Virus record (IMG/VR): IMGVR_UViG_3300030110_000885
Location: 1-28,772 of that record
Origin: a virus
Strand: one strand, 5' to 3'
DNA: 28,772 bases
The notes below the pieces were generated by a model. It saw only the letters and a list, made by a program, of their open reading frames with translations, was not told the origin of the DNA and searched no databases. The position numbers and the translations under genes were made by a program. Positions 11,554-20,497 of this stretch are shown in pieces. How positions within the stretch are numbered: the stretch's first letter is position 1; the number at the start of each line of letters is the position of its first letter.

Positions 11554-13590
11554 TTATCTTTCTTCTATGTAGCCGTGATTCCTCATTCTTTTAGGTGGTC
11601 TTGCTACTAATTTATCATTTCTTTTTGCGGTGAATCCTTCACTTTTTGCTTTTGTGTAGCCTATGTTTTTGTCGTCTTGTATTTTATCAGGATAATAAAC
11701 ATAGTTCTCATCTGTTTTTGGTGCTTTATATACTTGCCTTAACCAGAAGTGTTGGCATTGGGGACCTCCTTTGTAGAGCCAGATTGAGTATTTATCTGCT
11801 CCGTATGGACCGAAGCCTGGGTTTACTGGTATTTTCTCCATTCTTAGTATATCTTCCTTTCTATATATTTTTTTAGCAGACATCATTTTGCTGCAAAATT
11901 CTCTAGTGGTATCTGTTTCGTTTACTAAAAAATTATCATTTGTGTAAACGTATCTTACTTTGTAGAAAGCAGTTTTACTTTTATTTAATCCGTCTTGCTT
12001 ACTCCTAGCGTTAGGATTTGCTCTTCCTGTTGAGGTTAATTCTATTTGCTCACTTACTGAATTATTCAATTCTGCTTCGTAATCAAAATCTAAATGCTCA
12101 CCATCAACAACTTCTTCTTCTATTAATTCCCAATCTTCAGGAATATCTTCCATAGTTTCTAGGAATAAATCTAGTTCAGTTTTTTTACTTAAATCCAAAC
12201 TTTTGATTGACTCGTGGTTTTCACAAGGCATATAATACGTTTTACCGTCTTGTTTATGTTCGTGTGAACCGCTACAACCAATTCTTTTTGCTTCTGCTTC
12301 TGCTTCTTCTTTAGTTTCAAACAAAGGTAATTCAACACCATCTGTAACCATACTGCCTACTTTAGCTAAGTTTTCTTTTATTTCAATGTTTTCTTCTAAA
12401 GGTGGTAAACCAAGTTCTTCTCTAACTTCGTCTTGAGTCATTACTGCCATTAAATCTTGATTCGTAAACCTTGTAGTAATTGGTTTTAACTGAACAAATT
12501 CAACAGGTAAATCCATATTATTTACAGAAAATATAGTTTGTAAAGTGTTTAGTATATGTAACTGAAATGGCTTCACTACTGTGTTGAGGTAAAAGTTAGC
12601 TGCTGAATTAAGCTCGTCAGCGTTGTTTCCAAGCCCTGTGTCAGACTTTATTCCCATTAGCATAGGTGAGGTTACCCTGTGTCCTGTTAAGATGTTCTGA
12701 ACTAATAATTCTTGCAATGCTAAATATTGCTTATCCGCGTCGGAAACGCTAATTGGTGTTATCTCTGGAGTACGTGTTTTGTCATCTGAAAATGTCAAAA
12801 TAAATTTTCCACTGTTTTTTGCTCCTGCGAACTTATCAACAAGACTTTGTTCTATCTGGAATCTTTCTTCCTGAGTTGGTATACCATTAGCAAAGCTGAT
12901 GAAGTATGAACCGCTGAATCCATTTTCTATATTGTTGAGATGGAACTCTGCTACTTTTTGGTCAACTAATGCCCAGTTGTTTGCGGCAATATAATCAGGT
13001 GTATGGTACACATCCATATTAGGACTGTAAGCACCTGTATATAATAGTTGGCTAGGTGCGGTTCTATCTTTTGTGTTAAACGCATCTATTCTGTAAGGTT
13101 TGTTTTCTCTTACATTTGACCAGTCTGCACTTATATAATAACAATCAATTTGACCTAGAGCATTTGGTTTTCCTGCCCTTACTCTCTCTACAGGCACGTG
13201 GTACACTTCTGATATTTTTGTTTTGTCTTTATTCCAAATAACGTGTATAGCGTAAGCACCTTGTAATTTAAAATCAAAAGCTACTTTTTTGATTACTTGG
13301 TGTAAACTTTCTTTGCCGTTTGCGTGTCTTAAAAATTTCTTTAAATCAACATACGTTTCTAAGTTAATACCATCATCATCAATAACTAAGTCATCACCTG
13401 ATATCATTTCAGCAGTTGCGTTAATTATTGCTGCGTGTGTGCTAGAATTGTAATAAAGGTCAATAAGGAATTGCGGGTATAAATTTCTCCAATCTTCGGT
13501 TCCGTATTCTATATAATTTTCTCCCCTAATTTCTTTTACTATCGGTGCCGTTTGCGTTTCAAAATTTACACTTAAAATATTATCTTTCAT
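11554..13590 (-). CDS. Portal protein with long C-terminal extension
   Basis: A 678-residue protein. The first 400 residues look like a portal: EDWRNLYPQFLIDLYYNSSTHAAIINATAEMI, then SLHQVIKKVAFDFKLQGAYAIHVIW, the VPVERVRAGKPN strand and the MGIKSDTGLGNNADELNSAANFY helix, ending around TRFTNQDLMAVMTQ. It should form the dodecameric DNA channel of the head. The remaining 270 residues are an extension with CSGSHEHKQDGKTYYMPCENH (about 439-459), which could bind a metal ion, and a later domain with EFCSKMMSAKK, NPGFGPYGADKYSIWLYKGGP and CQHFWLRQVY, reminiscent of phage minor head (SPP1 gp7-like) regions. A portal/minor-head fusion is therefore likely. Only 2 nt separate it from the connector gene. 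Confidence 0.75.
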   Translation of the reverse strand: MKDNILSVNFETQTAPIVKEIRGENYIEYGTEDWRNLYPQFLIDLYYNSSTHAAIINATAEMISGDDLVIDDDGINLETYVDLKKFLRHANGKESLHQVIKKVAFDFKLQGAYAIHVIWNKDKTKISEVYHVPVERVRAGKPNALGQIDCYYISADWSNVRENKPYRIDAFNTKDRTAPSQLLYTGAYSPNMDVYHTPDYIAANNWALVDQKVAEFHLNNIENGFSGSYFISFANGIPTQEERFQIEQSLVDKFAGAKNSGKFILTFSDDKTRTPEITPISVSDADKQYLALQELLVQNILTGHRVTSPMLMGIKSDTGLGNNADELNSAANFYLNTVVKPFQLHILNTLQTIFSVNNMDLPVEFVQLKPITTRFTNQDLMAVMTQDEVREELGLPPLEENIEIKENLAKVGSMVTDGVELPLFETKEEAEAEAKRIGCSGSHEHKQDGKTYYMPCENHESIKSLDLSKKTELDLFLETMEDIPEDWELIEEEVVDGEHLDFDYEAELNNSVSEQIELTSTGRANPNARSKQDGLNKSKTAFYKVRYVYTNDNFLVNETDTTREFCSKMMSAKKIYRKEDILRMEKIPVNPGFGPYGADKYSIWLYKGGPQCQHFWLRQVYKAPKTDENYVYYPDKIQDDKNIGYTKAKSEGFTAKRNDKLVARPPKRMRNHGYIEER

Positions 13591-13600
13591 ATTGTTTTTT

Positions 13601-14296
13601 TTATAATGGCAATGTTCCTAATCTTAAATTGATATTGTTTGTCAAAGCTTCTGAAGAAGTTTGAAACAGCATTGCTTCATAAATAATTCCATCATAAGGA
13701 TTAATATCTGCTTTTCTTATACCTATAACGTCTATATCTGCCGTCCCCCCAAGAACACCTGTGTCTGCTTGTTTAACTCCATTCCAATAAAACTCTAAAG
13801 TATCATCAACACCACTTACCGTACCCCTAGTAATAACTAAATAATTATCGGCACCAATCATAGTACCACTATCAATATCTAAATCTAGTGTTACGTTATT
13901 TATTTTTACACGTATTCTAGTGTTTGAAAATAGCTTCATAAATTCTCCGCTTGTCGTATTATCAGCAATCAAAGTTCCTCCAGCACTATTTATGTTTACA
14001 TACATTCCAAGCGTAAATTCTCCAGCCATAGTAATTTGAGTTGTTAAATCGAAATGGTCGTCAGAGCCATCAAATTCTACTTTATACCCGTTTACTAAAG
14101 CAGGTTGTTCTGCTGCAGTTGTTTGAATTGCGTGATTATTTTCACCAGACTGGTCAGCCCATTTGTTTACATTCCCGTCTGTAAGAGCAAATCCTGTGTT
14201 AAATTTATACCAAAACTCAACATCAGTTTCGTCACTAGGTGCCCAAGTTAATACCTTTGCGTTATCTTTTAAAGAAAGGTCTAATCCTAACTTCAT
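13601..14296 (-). CDS. LamG/concanavalin-like decoration protein
   Basis: A 231-residue protein with a jelly-roll lectin pattern: FWYKFNTG...VNKWADQSGENNHAIQ, QPALVNGYKVEFDGSDDHFDLT, a TLGMYVNINSAGGTLIADN strand, FYWNGVKQADTG and a C-terminal YDGIIYEAMLFQ. The W-x-D-Q-S-G-x-N-N-H and V-x-F-D-G-x-D-D blocks are typical of LamG/concanavalin A-like domains on phage capsids. It probably decorates the virion and may bind host or environmental glycans. It lies in the head region between capsid-associated small genes and the portal. Confidence 0.65.
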   Translation of the reverse strand: MKLGLDLSLKDNAKVLTWAPSDETDVEFWYKFNTGFALTDGNVNKWADQSGENNHAIQTTAAEQPALVNGYKVEFDGSDDHFDLTTQITMAGEFTLGMYVNINSAGGTLIADNTTSGEFMKLFSNTRIRVKINNVTLDLDIDSGTMIGADNYLVITRGTVSGVDDTLEFYWNGVKQADTGVLGGTADIDVIGIRKADINPYDGIIYEAMLFQTSSEALTNNINLRLGTLPL

Positions 14297-14297
14297 A

Positions 14298-14591
14298 TTA
14301 TCTATTGTTTAATTCATAGTAAGCAATTGCCAAACCGCTACTTGTTGTAATAGCCGTTACATTTAAGAACAAAGTAGTACCCGCAGTATATGTTCTGTGT
14401 AAAGCTGCAGGAGTAGAATCACCTGCTATCCCTGAATCATTACCTATTGTCATTGCTGATACTACTGTGTCAGCTAGAAAGTGAATAGCGTAGTAATCTT
14501 TACTTGTAATTGTTTCTGCTCCATTGATTATATCAACAGTCCTTTTCCCTAATTGTTCGCTTAATAATTGTTGTACATTATCTATACTCAT
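14298..14591 (-). CDS. Small structural protein
   Basis: A 97-residue, beta-rich protein (VDIINGAETITSKDYYAIHFLADTVV, AGTTLFLNVTAITTSSGLAIAYYEL). The ending is typical of small capsid- or neck-associated proteins in this virus group, but I know no specific function. It sits 1 nt from the LamG-like gene. Confidence 0.55.
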   Translation of the reverse strand: MSIDNVQQLLSEQLGKRTVDIINGAETITSKDYYAIHFLADTVVSAMTIGNDSGIAGDSTPAALHRTYTAGTTLFLNVTAITTSSGLAIAYYELNNR

Positions 14592-14603
14592 TTTTTTTGT
14601 TTT

Positions 14604-15101
14604 TTATTGTCCGTAATATATATAATTTGTGCCACTTGGTTCTGGATGTTGCGTGTATTGTACTTGTTCAGTTCCGTCTTTCTCAGCGACATACATTTTT
14701 CCTTTTGTTACAAGCCCTTGAACTATGCCTTTGTCATCTGATGCGGGTTCTAATGGTGTAGTTTCATTTACAGGAGCTCTACCTACTTCTATTGCAACTG
14801 TTCCCACCCAACTCACTTCAAACACTTCATACTTCCAAAATCCAGCAGGTAAAAAATTAATAATCCCGTTGTAAAGATTTGATATTGGAGCTGGAACTGC
14901 ACCTCTGTAGTCAAACTCAAATTTAGTATACCTATCAGTTATGGTTTCAGTTTTGGCATACACATAAGTAACGGCTTTGTTCATATCATTAGTAAACTTC
15001 CACAAGTGTCTTATGTTAGATGTTGCTACGGCTAGGTTTACCCTATTATCTTTTGTCTGCACATATGTTTCTAAATCTGTACCCGTGATTGCTTGTATCA
15101 T
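14604..15101 (-). CDS. Virion-associated protein, unassigned
   Basis: A 165-residue protein with beta-rich composition (TYVYAKTETITDRYTKFEFDYRG, GFWKYEVFEVSWVGTVAIEVGRA). It is found in the capsid block, 12 nt upstream of the small structural gene, and ends in a Pro/Gly/Tyr-rich tail. It is the first gene after the intrinsic terminator behind the tail-tube candidate, so it may be expressed at a lower or separate level. The function is unknown. Confidence 0.6.
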   Translation of the reverse strand: MIQAITGTDLETYVQTKDNRVNLAVATSNIRHLWKFTNDMNKAVTYVYAKTETITDRYTKFEFDYRGAVPAPISNLYNGIINFLPAGFWKYEVFEVSWVGTVAIEVGRAPVNETTPLEPASDDKGIVQGLVTKGKMYVAEKDGTEQVQYTQHPEPSGTNYIYYGQ

Positions 15102-15139
15102 ATTATAATATAGAAAAAGTATTTTTTTATTTGCATATT

Positions 15140-15165
15140 AAAAGAAAAAGGTGGCAAATGCCACC
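15140..15165 (-). terminator. Intrinsic terminator
   Basis: On the minus strand GGTGGC-ATTT-GCCACC (15165-15150) is a perfect 6-bp GC-rich stem with a 4-nt loop (one more pair is possible), followed by TTTTTCTTTT. It lies between the tail-tube candidate and the next structural gene in a 98-nt gap. Confidence 0.8.
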
Positions 15166-15199
15166 CTAATCTAAAAATATATGAAACCTACTAATTATA

Positions 15200-15787
15200 T
15201 TATGTTGAAACTACAAATGGAGAACCCTCATTTGTGAATCCTGTGTTATCAAATATACTAGTTGTGTAATCTTCTAAGAACGCCATTGGTAACGGCTCAA
15301 GACCCGTGAAGGTAAGAGTGTATCCATTCCTGTCACCGAAAGCTGCTCCAGTATCCATAGAACCTGTGTTAAGTTCTAATCCGTTTTTCCAGCCTACTGC
15401 AAGAATAACTGGATGCCCGTTAGCATACTCTTGATTCAACTCTACGAATGTTCTTACTTTTGTTTGTCCTAATAGTTTTATTTGGTTTTGGTCTTCTTTT
15501 GTCAATCTGTTTAGCATAATGTTAACAGTAGGAGTATAAAATATTGTTCCGTTCTCCGTTGAACCTGTTATTGCATCTGAAACTGATGCAACACCTAACG
15601 GCATTACATACTTGTAAATACTTTTGCTATTCCAATCAATAGTGTCAATCTCTAGTGGGTGCGTTCCGTCGTACGCCCAATCAGTATCTCCTAAGTCAGA
15701 ATAGACAGAAAAGTATATTGCTTTTACTCCACCTGCAATTCTTTGACAATCAAGTCCTCTACCTTTTGTTAATAATGTACAAGCCAT
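15200..15787 (-). CDS. Tail tube (major tail) protein candidate
   Basis: A 195-residue protein beginning MACTLLTKGRGLDCQRIAGGVKAIYFSVYSD, a start I associate with tail proteins of Bacteroidetes siphophages. It then has beta strands with GTIFYTPTVNIMLNRLTKEDQNQIKLLGQ and a HPVILAVGWKNGLELNTGSMDTGAAFGDRNGYTLTFTGLEP stretch. The repeated beta strands and a C-terminal loop fit a tail-tube subunit. Terminators lie on both sides of the gene, consistent with a highly expressed virion protein. A capsid-vertex protein is the alternative. Confidence 0.5.
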   Translation of the reverse strand: MACTLLTKGRGLDCQRIAGGVKAIYFSVYSDLGDTDWAYDGTHPLEIDTIDWNSKSIYKYVMPLGVASVSDAITGSTENGTIFYTPTVNIMLNRLTKEDQNQIKLLGQTKVRTFVELNQEYANGHPVILAVGWKNGLELNTGSMDTGAAFGDRNGYTLTFTGLEPLPMAFLEDYTTSIFDNTGFTNEGSPFVVST

Positions 15788-15806
15788 ATTTATTTATTTT
15801 TTAAGG

Positions 15807-15838
15807 TTAAAAGGAGCAAGAGTTTTTACACCCTTGCT
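15807..15838 (-). terminator. Probable intrinsic terminator after the capsid gene
   Basis: On the minus strand AGCAAGGG (15838-15831) pairs with CTCTTGCT (15822-15815) through 8 bp with one G-U, leaving an 8-nt loop. CCTTTTAA follows. The T-run is short, so termination may be partial. Confidence 0.5.
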
Positions 15839-15854
15839 TCTTGAATTAATTTTA

Positions 15855-16772
15855 TTACGAAGTTAATACTGTGTCAGCACCAATTCCTACTTGCGTACCT
15901 CCTGAGTATCTAGCTACTAATCTCATATTGTCTGAACCATCTAATCCTGACATATCTAACAATTGGATTCTAGTCTGGTCGCTTAACAAGTCAGTTCCGA
16001 AGAACATATTAGATTTTTCAGCAGCTACTATTACATCATCTTTCATTCCGTTACAAACTGCAATTTTTAGACCTTCAAATACTGCATCATAATCTCCATT
16101 CATTGAATAAGCATTAACATACCCTAAAGTAGAGATTGCAGATATGTATAATCTATAAGACTTAGGAGACATATAAAGATATAAATCATCTTTTGTGTAA
16201 ACTGTTGATAAGATAGCAGCTGAAGTGTTTTGTAAATTTTGTATAATGTTAGTTGCAGTAAAAGCAGTTCCTGCACCACCTACATTTGCTACATCAACTA
16301 CTGTTCCATCAGTTACTAAGTGTCCAACACCACCGCCTACAAATCCTGTAAACTCTCCTGGTGTTGCATCATTTCCTGTCCATAACGAAACTTCTGTTGC
16401 GTTAGCTATAATCTCACCCACATAAGAAATTACATAGTCATCAAAACTTGCAGGAGGTGGTGCGCCTGCACCTGCTCTCATTTGTAAAGCTTCCCAAGAT
16501 TCTAAAAGACTACTTTTACATATATCTGTATTTACTTGTAGATTTTTTGGAGTAAGAACCGCTTCTGTTAGTGTTAGTGTTCCGTGTTCAGTAAAATTAC
16601 AAGACGCATTTCTTACCATTCCGGTATTCGCCATCTTTTGTATGTTACTCTTATACTTGATGTTTTCTATCATTGTTAAAAAATCCATCGAGTTTGCTTG
16701 CCTTAAAGCTGCGGAGATGTAAAATCCTGCTGCTTTACCTGCATAATTACTTGCCGTTGCATCTATTGCCAT
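15855..16772 (-). CDS. Major capsid protein (HK97-fold type, inferred)
   Basis: A 305-residue protein with features of Bacteroidetes-phage capsid proteins: AALRQANSMDFLTMIENIKYKSNIQKM at the N-terminus, the NFTEHGTLTLTEAVLTPKNLQVNTDICKSSLLESWEALQM stretch, then VISYVGEIIANATEVSLWTGN. A C-terminal region follows with DDLYLYMSPKSYRLYISAISTLG and VARYSGGTQVGIG. The length, place after the scaffold-like and protease genes, and a following terminator all support this. Fold assignment is from layout and context, not from a single motif. Confidence 0.7.
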   Translation of the reverse strand: MAIDATASNYAGKAAGFYISAALRQANSMDFLTMIENIKYKSNIQKMANTGMVRNASCNFTEHGTLTLTEAVLTPKNLQVNTDICKSSLLESWEALQMRAGAGAPPPASFDDYVISYVGEIIANATEVSLWTGNDATPGEFTGFVGGGVGHLVTDGTVVDVANVGGAGTAFTATNIIQNLQNTSAAILSTVYTKDDLYLYMSPKSYRLYISAISTLGYVNAYSMNGDYDAVFEGLKIAVCNGMKDDVIVAAEKSNMFFGTDLLSDQTRIQLLDMSGLDGSDNMRLVARYSGGTQVGIGADTVLTS

Positions 16773-16798
16773 TTTTTTAGTTTTTTATTATTATTTAT

Positions 16799-17551
16799 TT
16801 AATTATATAAGTTGTATAAAAACTTCTCTTTCTTAGATAGTTTTTTATAATCTTTTTTAGATAAAGATGTTTTATTACTTTCCGAACTGAATTTATTAGT
16901 ATTGATTGGAGAGTCAGCAGGAGTTTCTGATAATTCAATTTTCAACGCTTCGTTCTCAGCTTTTAATTTTTCAATTTCTTCTTCTGCTGAAAATTCTTTT
17001 ACTTCTGTTGTTTTTATTGTTTTCGGGTTTGTAGATGGCTCTTCTTCCTGTGCCATTTCTTCAACATCACCACTTTCTCCAATTTGTTTTTTAATATCAG
17101 CGATAGCATCTTCAAGGTTTTCAACTTTCTCTTTCATTTCTTCGTAAGTTTTTGCCCAATCAGTTTCTTCTGCTTCACTTTCGTAATCTTCTTTTTTCTT
17201 CATTTCTTCCTCATCTTCTTCATCTTCTTCACCTTCTTTCTTGCTATCTTCTTTCTTTTTCATTTCTTCTTTAGGAGTTTCTTTCTCTTCTGTTTCGCTC
17301 TCCATAACTTCAGAAACTATACCTTCATCATCAACCCTAAAAGAAACGCCTGTATCAGTTTTATACGTTCCAGCAGGTAAAGGTATTGTTGTGCCATCTT
17401 CTGTAAGCACAGAGATGTCTACGCCGTTTTCAAGCTCTTCTGCGGTAGAAACAAAAATTGTTCCATCGTCGCTTTTAGCTTGCCAACCTAATTTAACTTC
17501 TTCGTCTTTGTTTAGACCAAGTGCAATAAGTATTCTTTCTTTAATATCCAT
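16799..17551 (-). CDS. Scaffold-like acidic coiled-coil protein
   Basis: A 250-residue protein. A short N-terminal domain (residues 1-80, GWQAKSDDGTIFVSTAEELENG...PLPAGTYKTDTG) is followed by a very charged region (about 82-130: EEKETPKEEMKKKEDSKK, GEEDEEDEEEMKKK) and coiled-coil stretches (TYEEMKEKVENLEDAIADIKKQI, EEIEKLKAENEALKIEL). The C-terminus is basic (LSKKDYKKLSKKEKFLYNLYN), as expected for a scaffold that binds the capsid protein inside the procapsid. It sits between protease and capsid genes. Confidence 0.65.
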   Translation of the reverse strand: MDIKERILIALGLNKDEEVKLGWQAKSDDGTIFVSTAEELENGVDISVLTEDGTTIPLPAGTYKTDTGVSFRVDDEGIVSEVMESETEEKETPKEEMKKKEDSKKEGEEDEEDEEEMKKKEDYESEAEETDWAKTYEEMKEKVENLEDAIADIKKQIGESGDVEEMAQEEEPSTNPKTIKTTEVKEFSAEEEIEKLKAENEALKIELSETPADSPINTNKFSSESNKTSLSKKDYKKLSKKEKFLYNLYN

Positions 17552-17584
17552 AGTTTCACTTTTTATTATTATATGTAATTATTA

Positions 17585-18307
17585 TTATTTCGTTTGATTT
17601 TCACGTATTATTTCATTTAAAGCCATTAAAATTTCTTCGTCTGTAGGGTTTTTTTGTTGCATAGCTTCAAATTTATCTGTAAAGTAACCCTCGATAGAAA
17701 GACCTTTCAATTCTCCTGCCTTAATTTTTTCCCATAACTCATTATTCTCAATCTTCATTTTTACCATCCACGTTCCTTTAGGTAATTTAAATCCGTATAA
17801 ATTAGATTTGTCTAGTTTAGTGTCTTCAATAATCCAACTCTCTACTGTTAAAACACCGCTAACTCTGTCTTGATGTTCGTATGTTGCTTTGTGATGATTA
17901 TTATGTTTTAAGTATAATTCACTTGCTTTTCTTACTGTGTCAGGACTAAAATATACATAGTATTCAGAATCAGTATTTGGGTCGTATCTAAATATTTGTT
18001 TGTTAGGAATCAAGGCAGGTGAAACTACCATTCTTTTTTCCTCATCTACTTTTGCTAATGTTAAATTGTTTTTTTCTTTACCAAAGTAAACGAAGTCTTG
18101 CTCAATAGCAGGTGCGTTTACTAGTGATATAGCGTCTATCGCAAGTTCTTTGTTATCATCACTAATAACTAACTCTACGATTCTTGTGGCTTTGAGGTCT
18201 TCGTGATAATCTTTGTTAGCGTCTTCACATTCAGCTATTGAATCATATTCACATTCTCCCCTTTCTCCCCATTTTACTTTTCCGTCTTTACATTTTTTAC
18301 AAGGCAT
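17585..18307 (-). CDS. Prohead protease (XkdF-like)
   Basis: A 240-residue protein. The N-terminus has a small Cys cluster (MPCKKCKDGKVKWGERGECEYDSIAEC). The main domain runs from about residue 45: AISLVNAPAIEQDFVYFGKE, then VSPALIPNKQIFR, YVYFSPDTVRKASELYLKHN, then H and E in HHKATYEHQ, and SWIIEDTKLDKSNLYGFKLPKGTWMVKMKI with GELKGLSIEGYF. This matches the XkdF-like/U35-type head-maturation proteases, which cleave scaffold and capsid during head assembly. The position just before the scaffold and capsid genes fits. Confidence 0.8.
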   Translation of the reverse strand: MPCKKCKDGKVKWGERGECEYDSIAECEDANKDYHEDLKATRIVELVISDDNKELAIDAISLVNAPAIEQDFVYFGKEKNNLTLAKVDEEKRMVVSPALIPNKQIFRYDPNTDSEYYVYFSPDTVRKASELYLKHNNHHKATYEHQDRVSGVLTVESWIIEDTKLDKSNLYGFKLPKGTWMVKMKIENNELWEKIKAGELKGLSIEGYFTDKFEAMQQKNPTDEEILMALNEIIRENQTK

Positions 18308-18342
18308 ATTCTTATATGTATTAATTTTTATTCTATTTGATT

Positions 18343-20484
18343 TTATATTGTTGCTCTTCTTCTAATATTTGCTAATTGATTTTGGCTATCTGTCATTTCA
18401 TCTGTTACCACATAAGCACGTAAAGGCTCAGGAGCATTTGCCCCTTCTAATGAAAATGCCCCGCTAAGTAGTTCTGGGCTAGGTGTGTTTGCCGTAATTT
18501 CTTCTTGACCTCCACCTCCACCTCCTTCGCTTGGACCCTCTCCTGCTATTATTTTTTTGATTTGTAAAGCTGAAAATCCTGCTGCTAATCCTGCTTGTGC
18601 AAAGTTGTAACCCGGAATAACTGCGTTCAATGGTGATTGAGATGCGGTTTTAAATGCTTGTATTACAGATTCTGTACCTGCTATTGTTGCTTGTGCAACT
18701 GCTGCTGCCTTTGCCACTTTACTCCCTTCTCCTGCAAAACCTTCAATAAGTTGTAACCCTTGCATACCCATTTGCCTTTTTACGTCAACAACTGCTTTAT
18801 CTCTGGCTTTTTGTTCTTTCTCAGCTTTTTCTTCGATTTCATCAGTTTTACTTTTATATTTTTCATCTATCTCAATTTTTAATTCTGTAAAATTGTCGTA
18901 TTCTTTTAATTTTTCTAACTCTGCTTCTTTCTGTATTTCTAAAAGTTTTAATTGTTTTTCTCTCTCATCATCAAGTTCATTGATTGTATTTTCATTCCTT
19001 AATTCTGCTAGTGTTTGTGCTTCTTTCTCTGCTTTAGCGTCTGCTTTATCATCAAATTTATCTGTTATCGCTTGTAGGTCGTTTTGATAATCTTCTTCCA
19101 AAAGTAATAGCGCTTCATCTTTTGTTTTCTTAGATGCTTTAGATTTCAGAATATCTTCTTTCATCTTTTCCATTTTATTTTCTAATTTCTTCTTCTCTAC
19201 TTCTTGGGTTGTTTCAAGTCCAGCAATTTCTATTTCTTGATTGAGTTTTAAAATTATTTGCCCTATTTTTTCTTCACCTTTTTTCCTGTCATCACGCCAT
19301 TTTTTTTGCTTAGCAGCTAGTTCACTTTGCGATTCTGTTTCCTTATCTATATTAAATTGCTTAATATCTTTTATTTGGTCTTCAAAAGCAAAAGTGGTTG
19401 ATTGTCTTTTGTTTTCTAGTTTTTGTATTTCAATTAATAGTTTGTTGTATTCTTTTGTTTGTTTGTTTAATCTTTCCGTAGACATTTTAACACCTTCCGT
19501 GTTGTTCTTTCCATCTTTCCATCGTTTCTTTTCGTGAGCAGCCCAACTTTTTGAATCCGCTAAAGCAACCTCAAATGCTCTTTTTTGTTTTAACAGATTT
19601 GCTTCTGTGTCGTCCATATGTTGAACGTCTAATGCGTTTTGGTCTCTTGCTATTTGCAGCCTTTCTTCTTCCGTTTTAGTTAAGTCAGCAATTTGTCTGT
19701 TACTTTTTTCCCTTGAACCTTGAATCTTTACTTCTTGTTGATTGATTTTTTCCATCTCCTCATTCAACCTACCTAAAGTTTGTTCTAATTTTTGGGCAGA
19801 AGTTAAGGTTTCCTCACCAGTAACCCCAAACAAACCTAAAATTGCATCTCCTAAAAGCTGGAATGGTTTTAATAAAGTCTTTACAACCGCACCTATCACC
19901 TTTAGTTGAGCTTTAAGGAATGAAGCTCCTTTTACTGTGGTCATCATAGAAGTAATAAGTGAACCTAATATTACAACAAGAACCCCAATACCCGTAGAAG
20001 CCATTCCTACTTTTATGGTTCTGAACATTAACTTGAAACCTGGTATAATACCCCTGACCATTAACCTTATTCTTCTCAAGGAAACACCCATAATATTGAA
20101 GTGCTGAATTCCTCTGAAGGCTTGTTTAACTTGTTTTCTTTGTGCTTGTTCTACACTTTTAATAGTTGCTGCTGCTTTTTTCCTGTCAGCATTTAAACTT
20201 TTTAATGCTATCTTTTCTTTTTTGAGTTCAAGTTCAGTAGCTGCAATTCTGTCTGTCATTTTCTCAAGACCATTTACATAATCTGAATTTACAGTTTGCT
20301 GCCTTTTTAATTCAATTAAAGAAAGTTCAAGTTTGTTTATTACTTCATTTTGTACCTCTACGTTTTCTGTAAGTTCTTGGTATTCAGTAATATTTTCTTT
20401 TATACTTTTATTTAAACTGTCAAACTCTTTTTTTGCTCCTGCGACGTTTGCTTTTATCGTTAATTCTGCTACTTCTTTTGCCAT
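18343..20484 (-). CDS. Tail tape-measure protein
   Basis: A 713-residue protein, about the size expected for a tail near 100 nm if the usual length rule applies. Residues 20-120 are coiled coil. Residues about 155-222 contain two hydrophobic segments (MASTGIGVLVVILGSLITSMM and VIGAVVKTLLKPFQLLGDAILGLFG). A long K/E-rich coiled coil covers about 225-570. The C-terminal part has an Ala-rich helix (KAAAVAQATIAGTESVIQAF) and a NFAQAGLAAGFSALQIKKIIAG motif, then a Gly-rich stretch. This is the standard tape-measure layout, with the membrane-like segments probably acting at DNA ejection. It sets tail length and lies between the fibre and protease genes. Confidence 0.8.
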   Translation of the reverse strand: MAKEVAELTIKANVAGAKKEFDSLNKSIKENITEYQELTENVEVQNEVINKLELSLIELKRQQTVNSDYVNGLEKMTDRIAATELELKKEKIALKSLNADRKKAAATIKSVEQAQRKQVKQAFRGIQHFNIMGVSLRRIRLMVRGIIPGFKLMFRTIKVGMASTGIGVLVVILGSLITSMMTTVKGASFLKAQLKVIGAVVKTLLKPFQLLGDAILGLFGVTGEETLTSAQKLEQTLGRLNEEMEKINQQEVKIQGSREKSNRQIADLTKTEEERLQIARDQNALDVQHMDDTEANLLKQKRAFEVALADSKSWAAHEKKRWKDGKNNTEGVKMSTERLNKQTKEYNKLLIEIQKLENKRQSTTFAFEDQIKDIKQFNIDKETESQSELAAKQKKWRDDRKKGEEKIGQIILKLNQEIEIAGLETTQEVEKKKLENKMEKMKEDILKSKASKKTKDEALLLLEEDYQNDLQAITDKFDDKADAKAEKEAQTLAELRNENTINELDDEREKQLKLLEIQKEAELEKLKEYDNFTELKIEIDEKYKSKTDEIEEKAEKEQKARDKAVVDVKRQMGMQGLQLIEGFAGEGSKVAKAAAVAQATIAGTESVIQAFKTASQSPLNAVIPGYNFAQAGLAAGFSALQIKKIIAGEGPSEGGGGGGQEEITANTPSPELLSGAFSLEGANAPEPLRAYVVTDEMTDSQNQLANIRRRATI

Positions 20485-20497
20485 ATCTTTTTATTTA

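Noticed and set aside
17084-17597. Plus-strand frames rich in Phe and Ser opposite the scaffold-like gene
   Set aside because: They are complements of Glu/Lys-rich coding sequence in the real gene and have biased, low-complexity composition.
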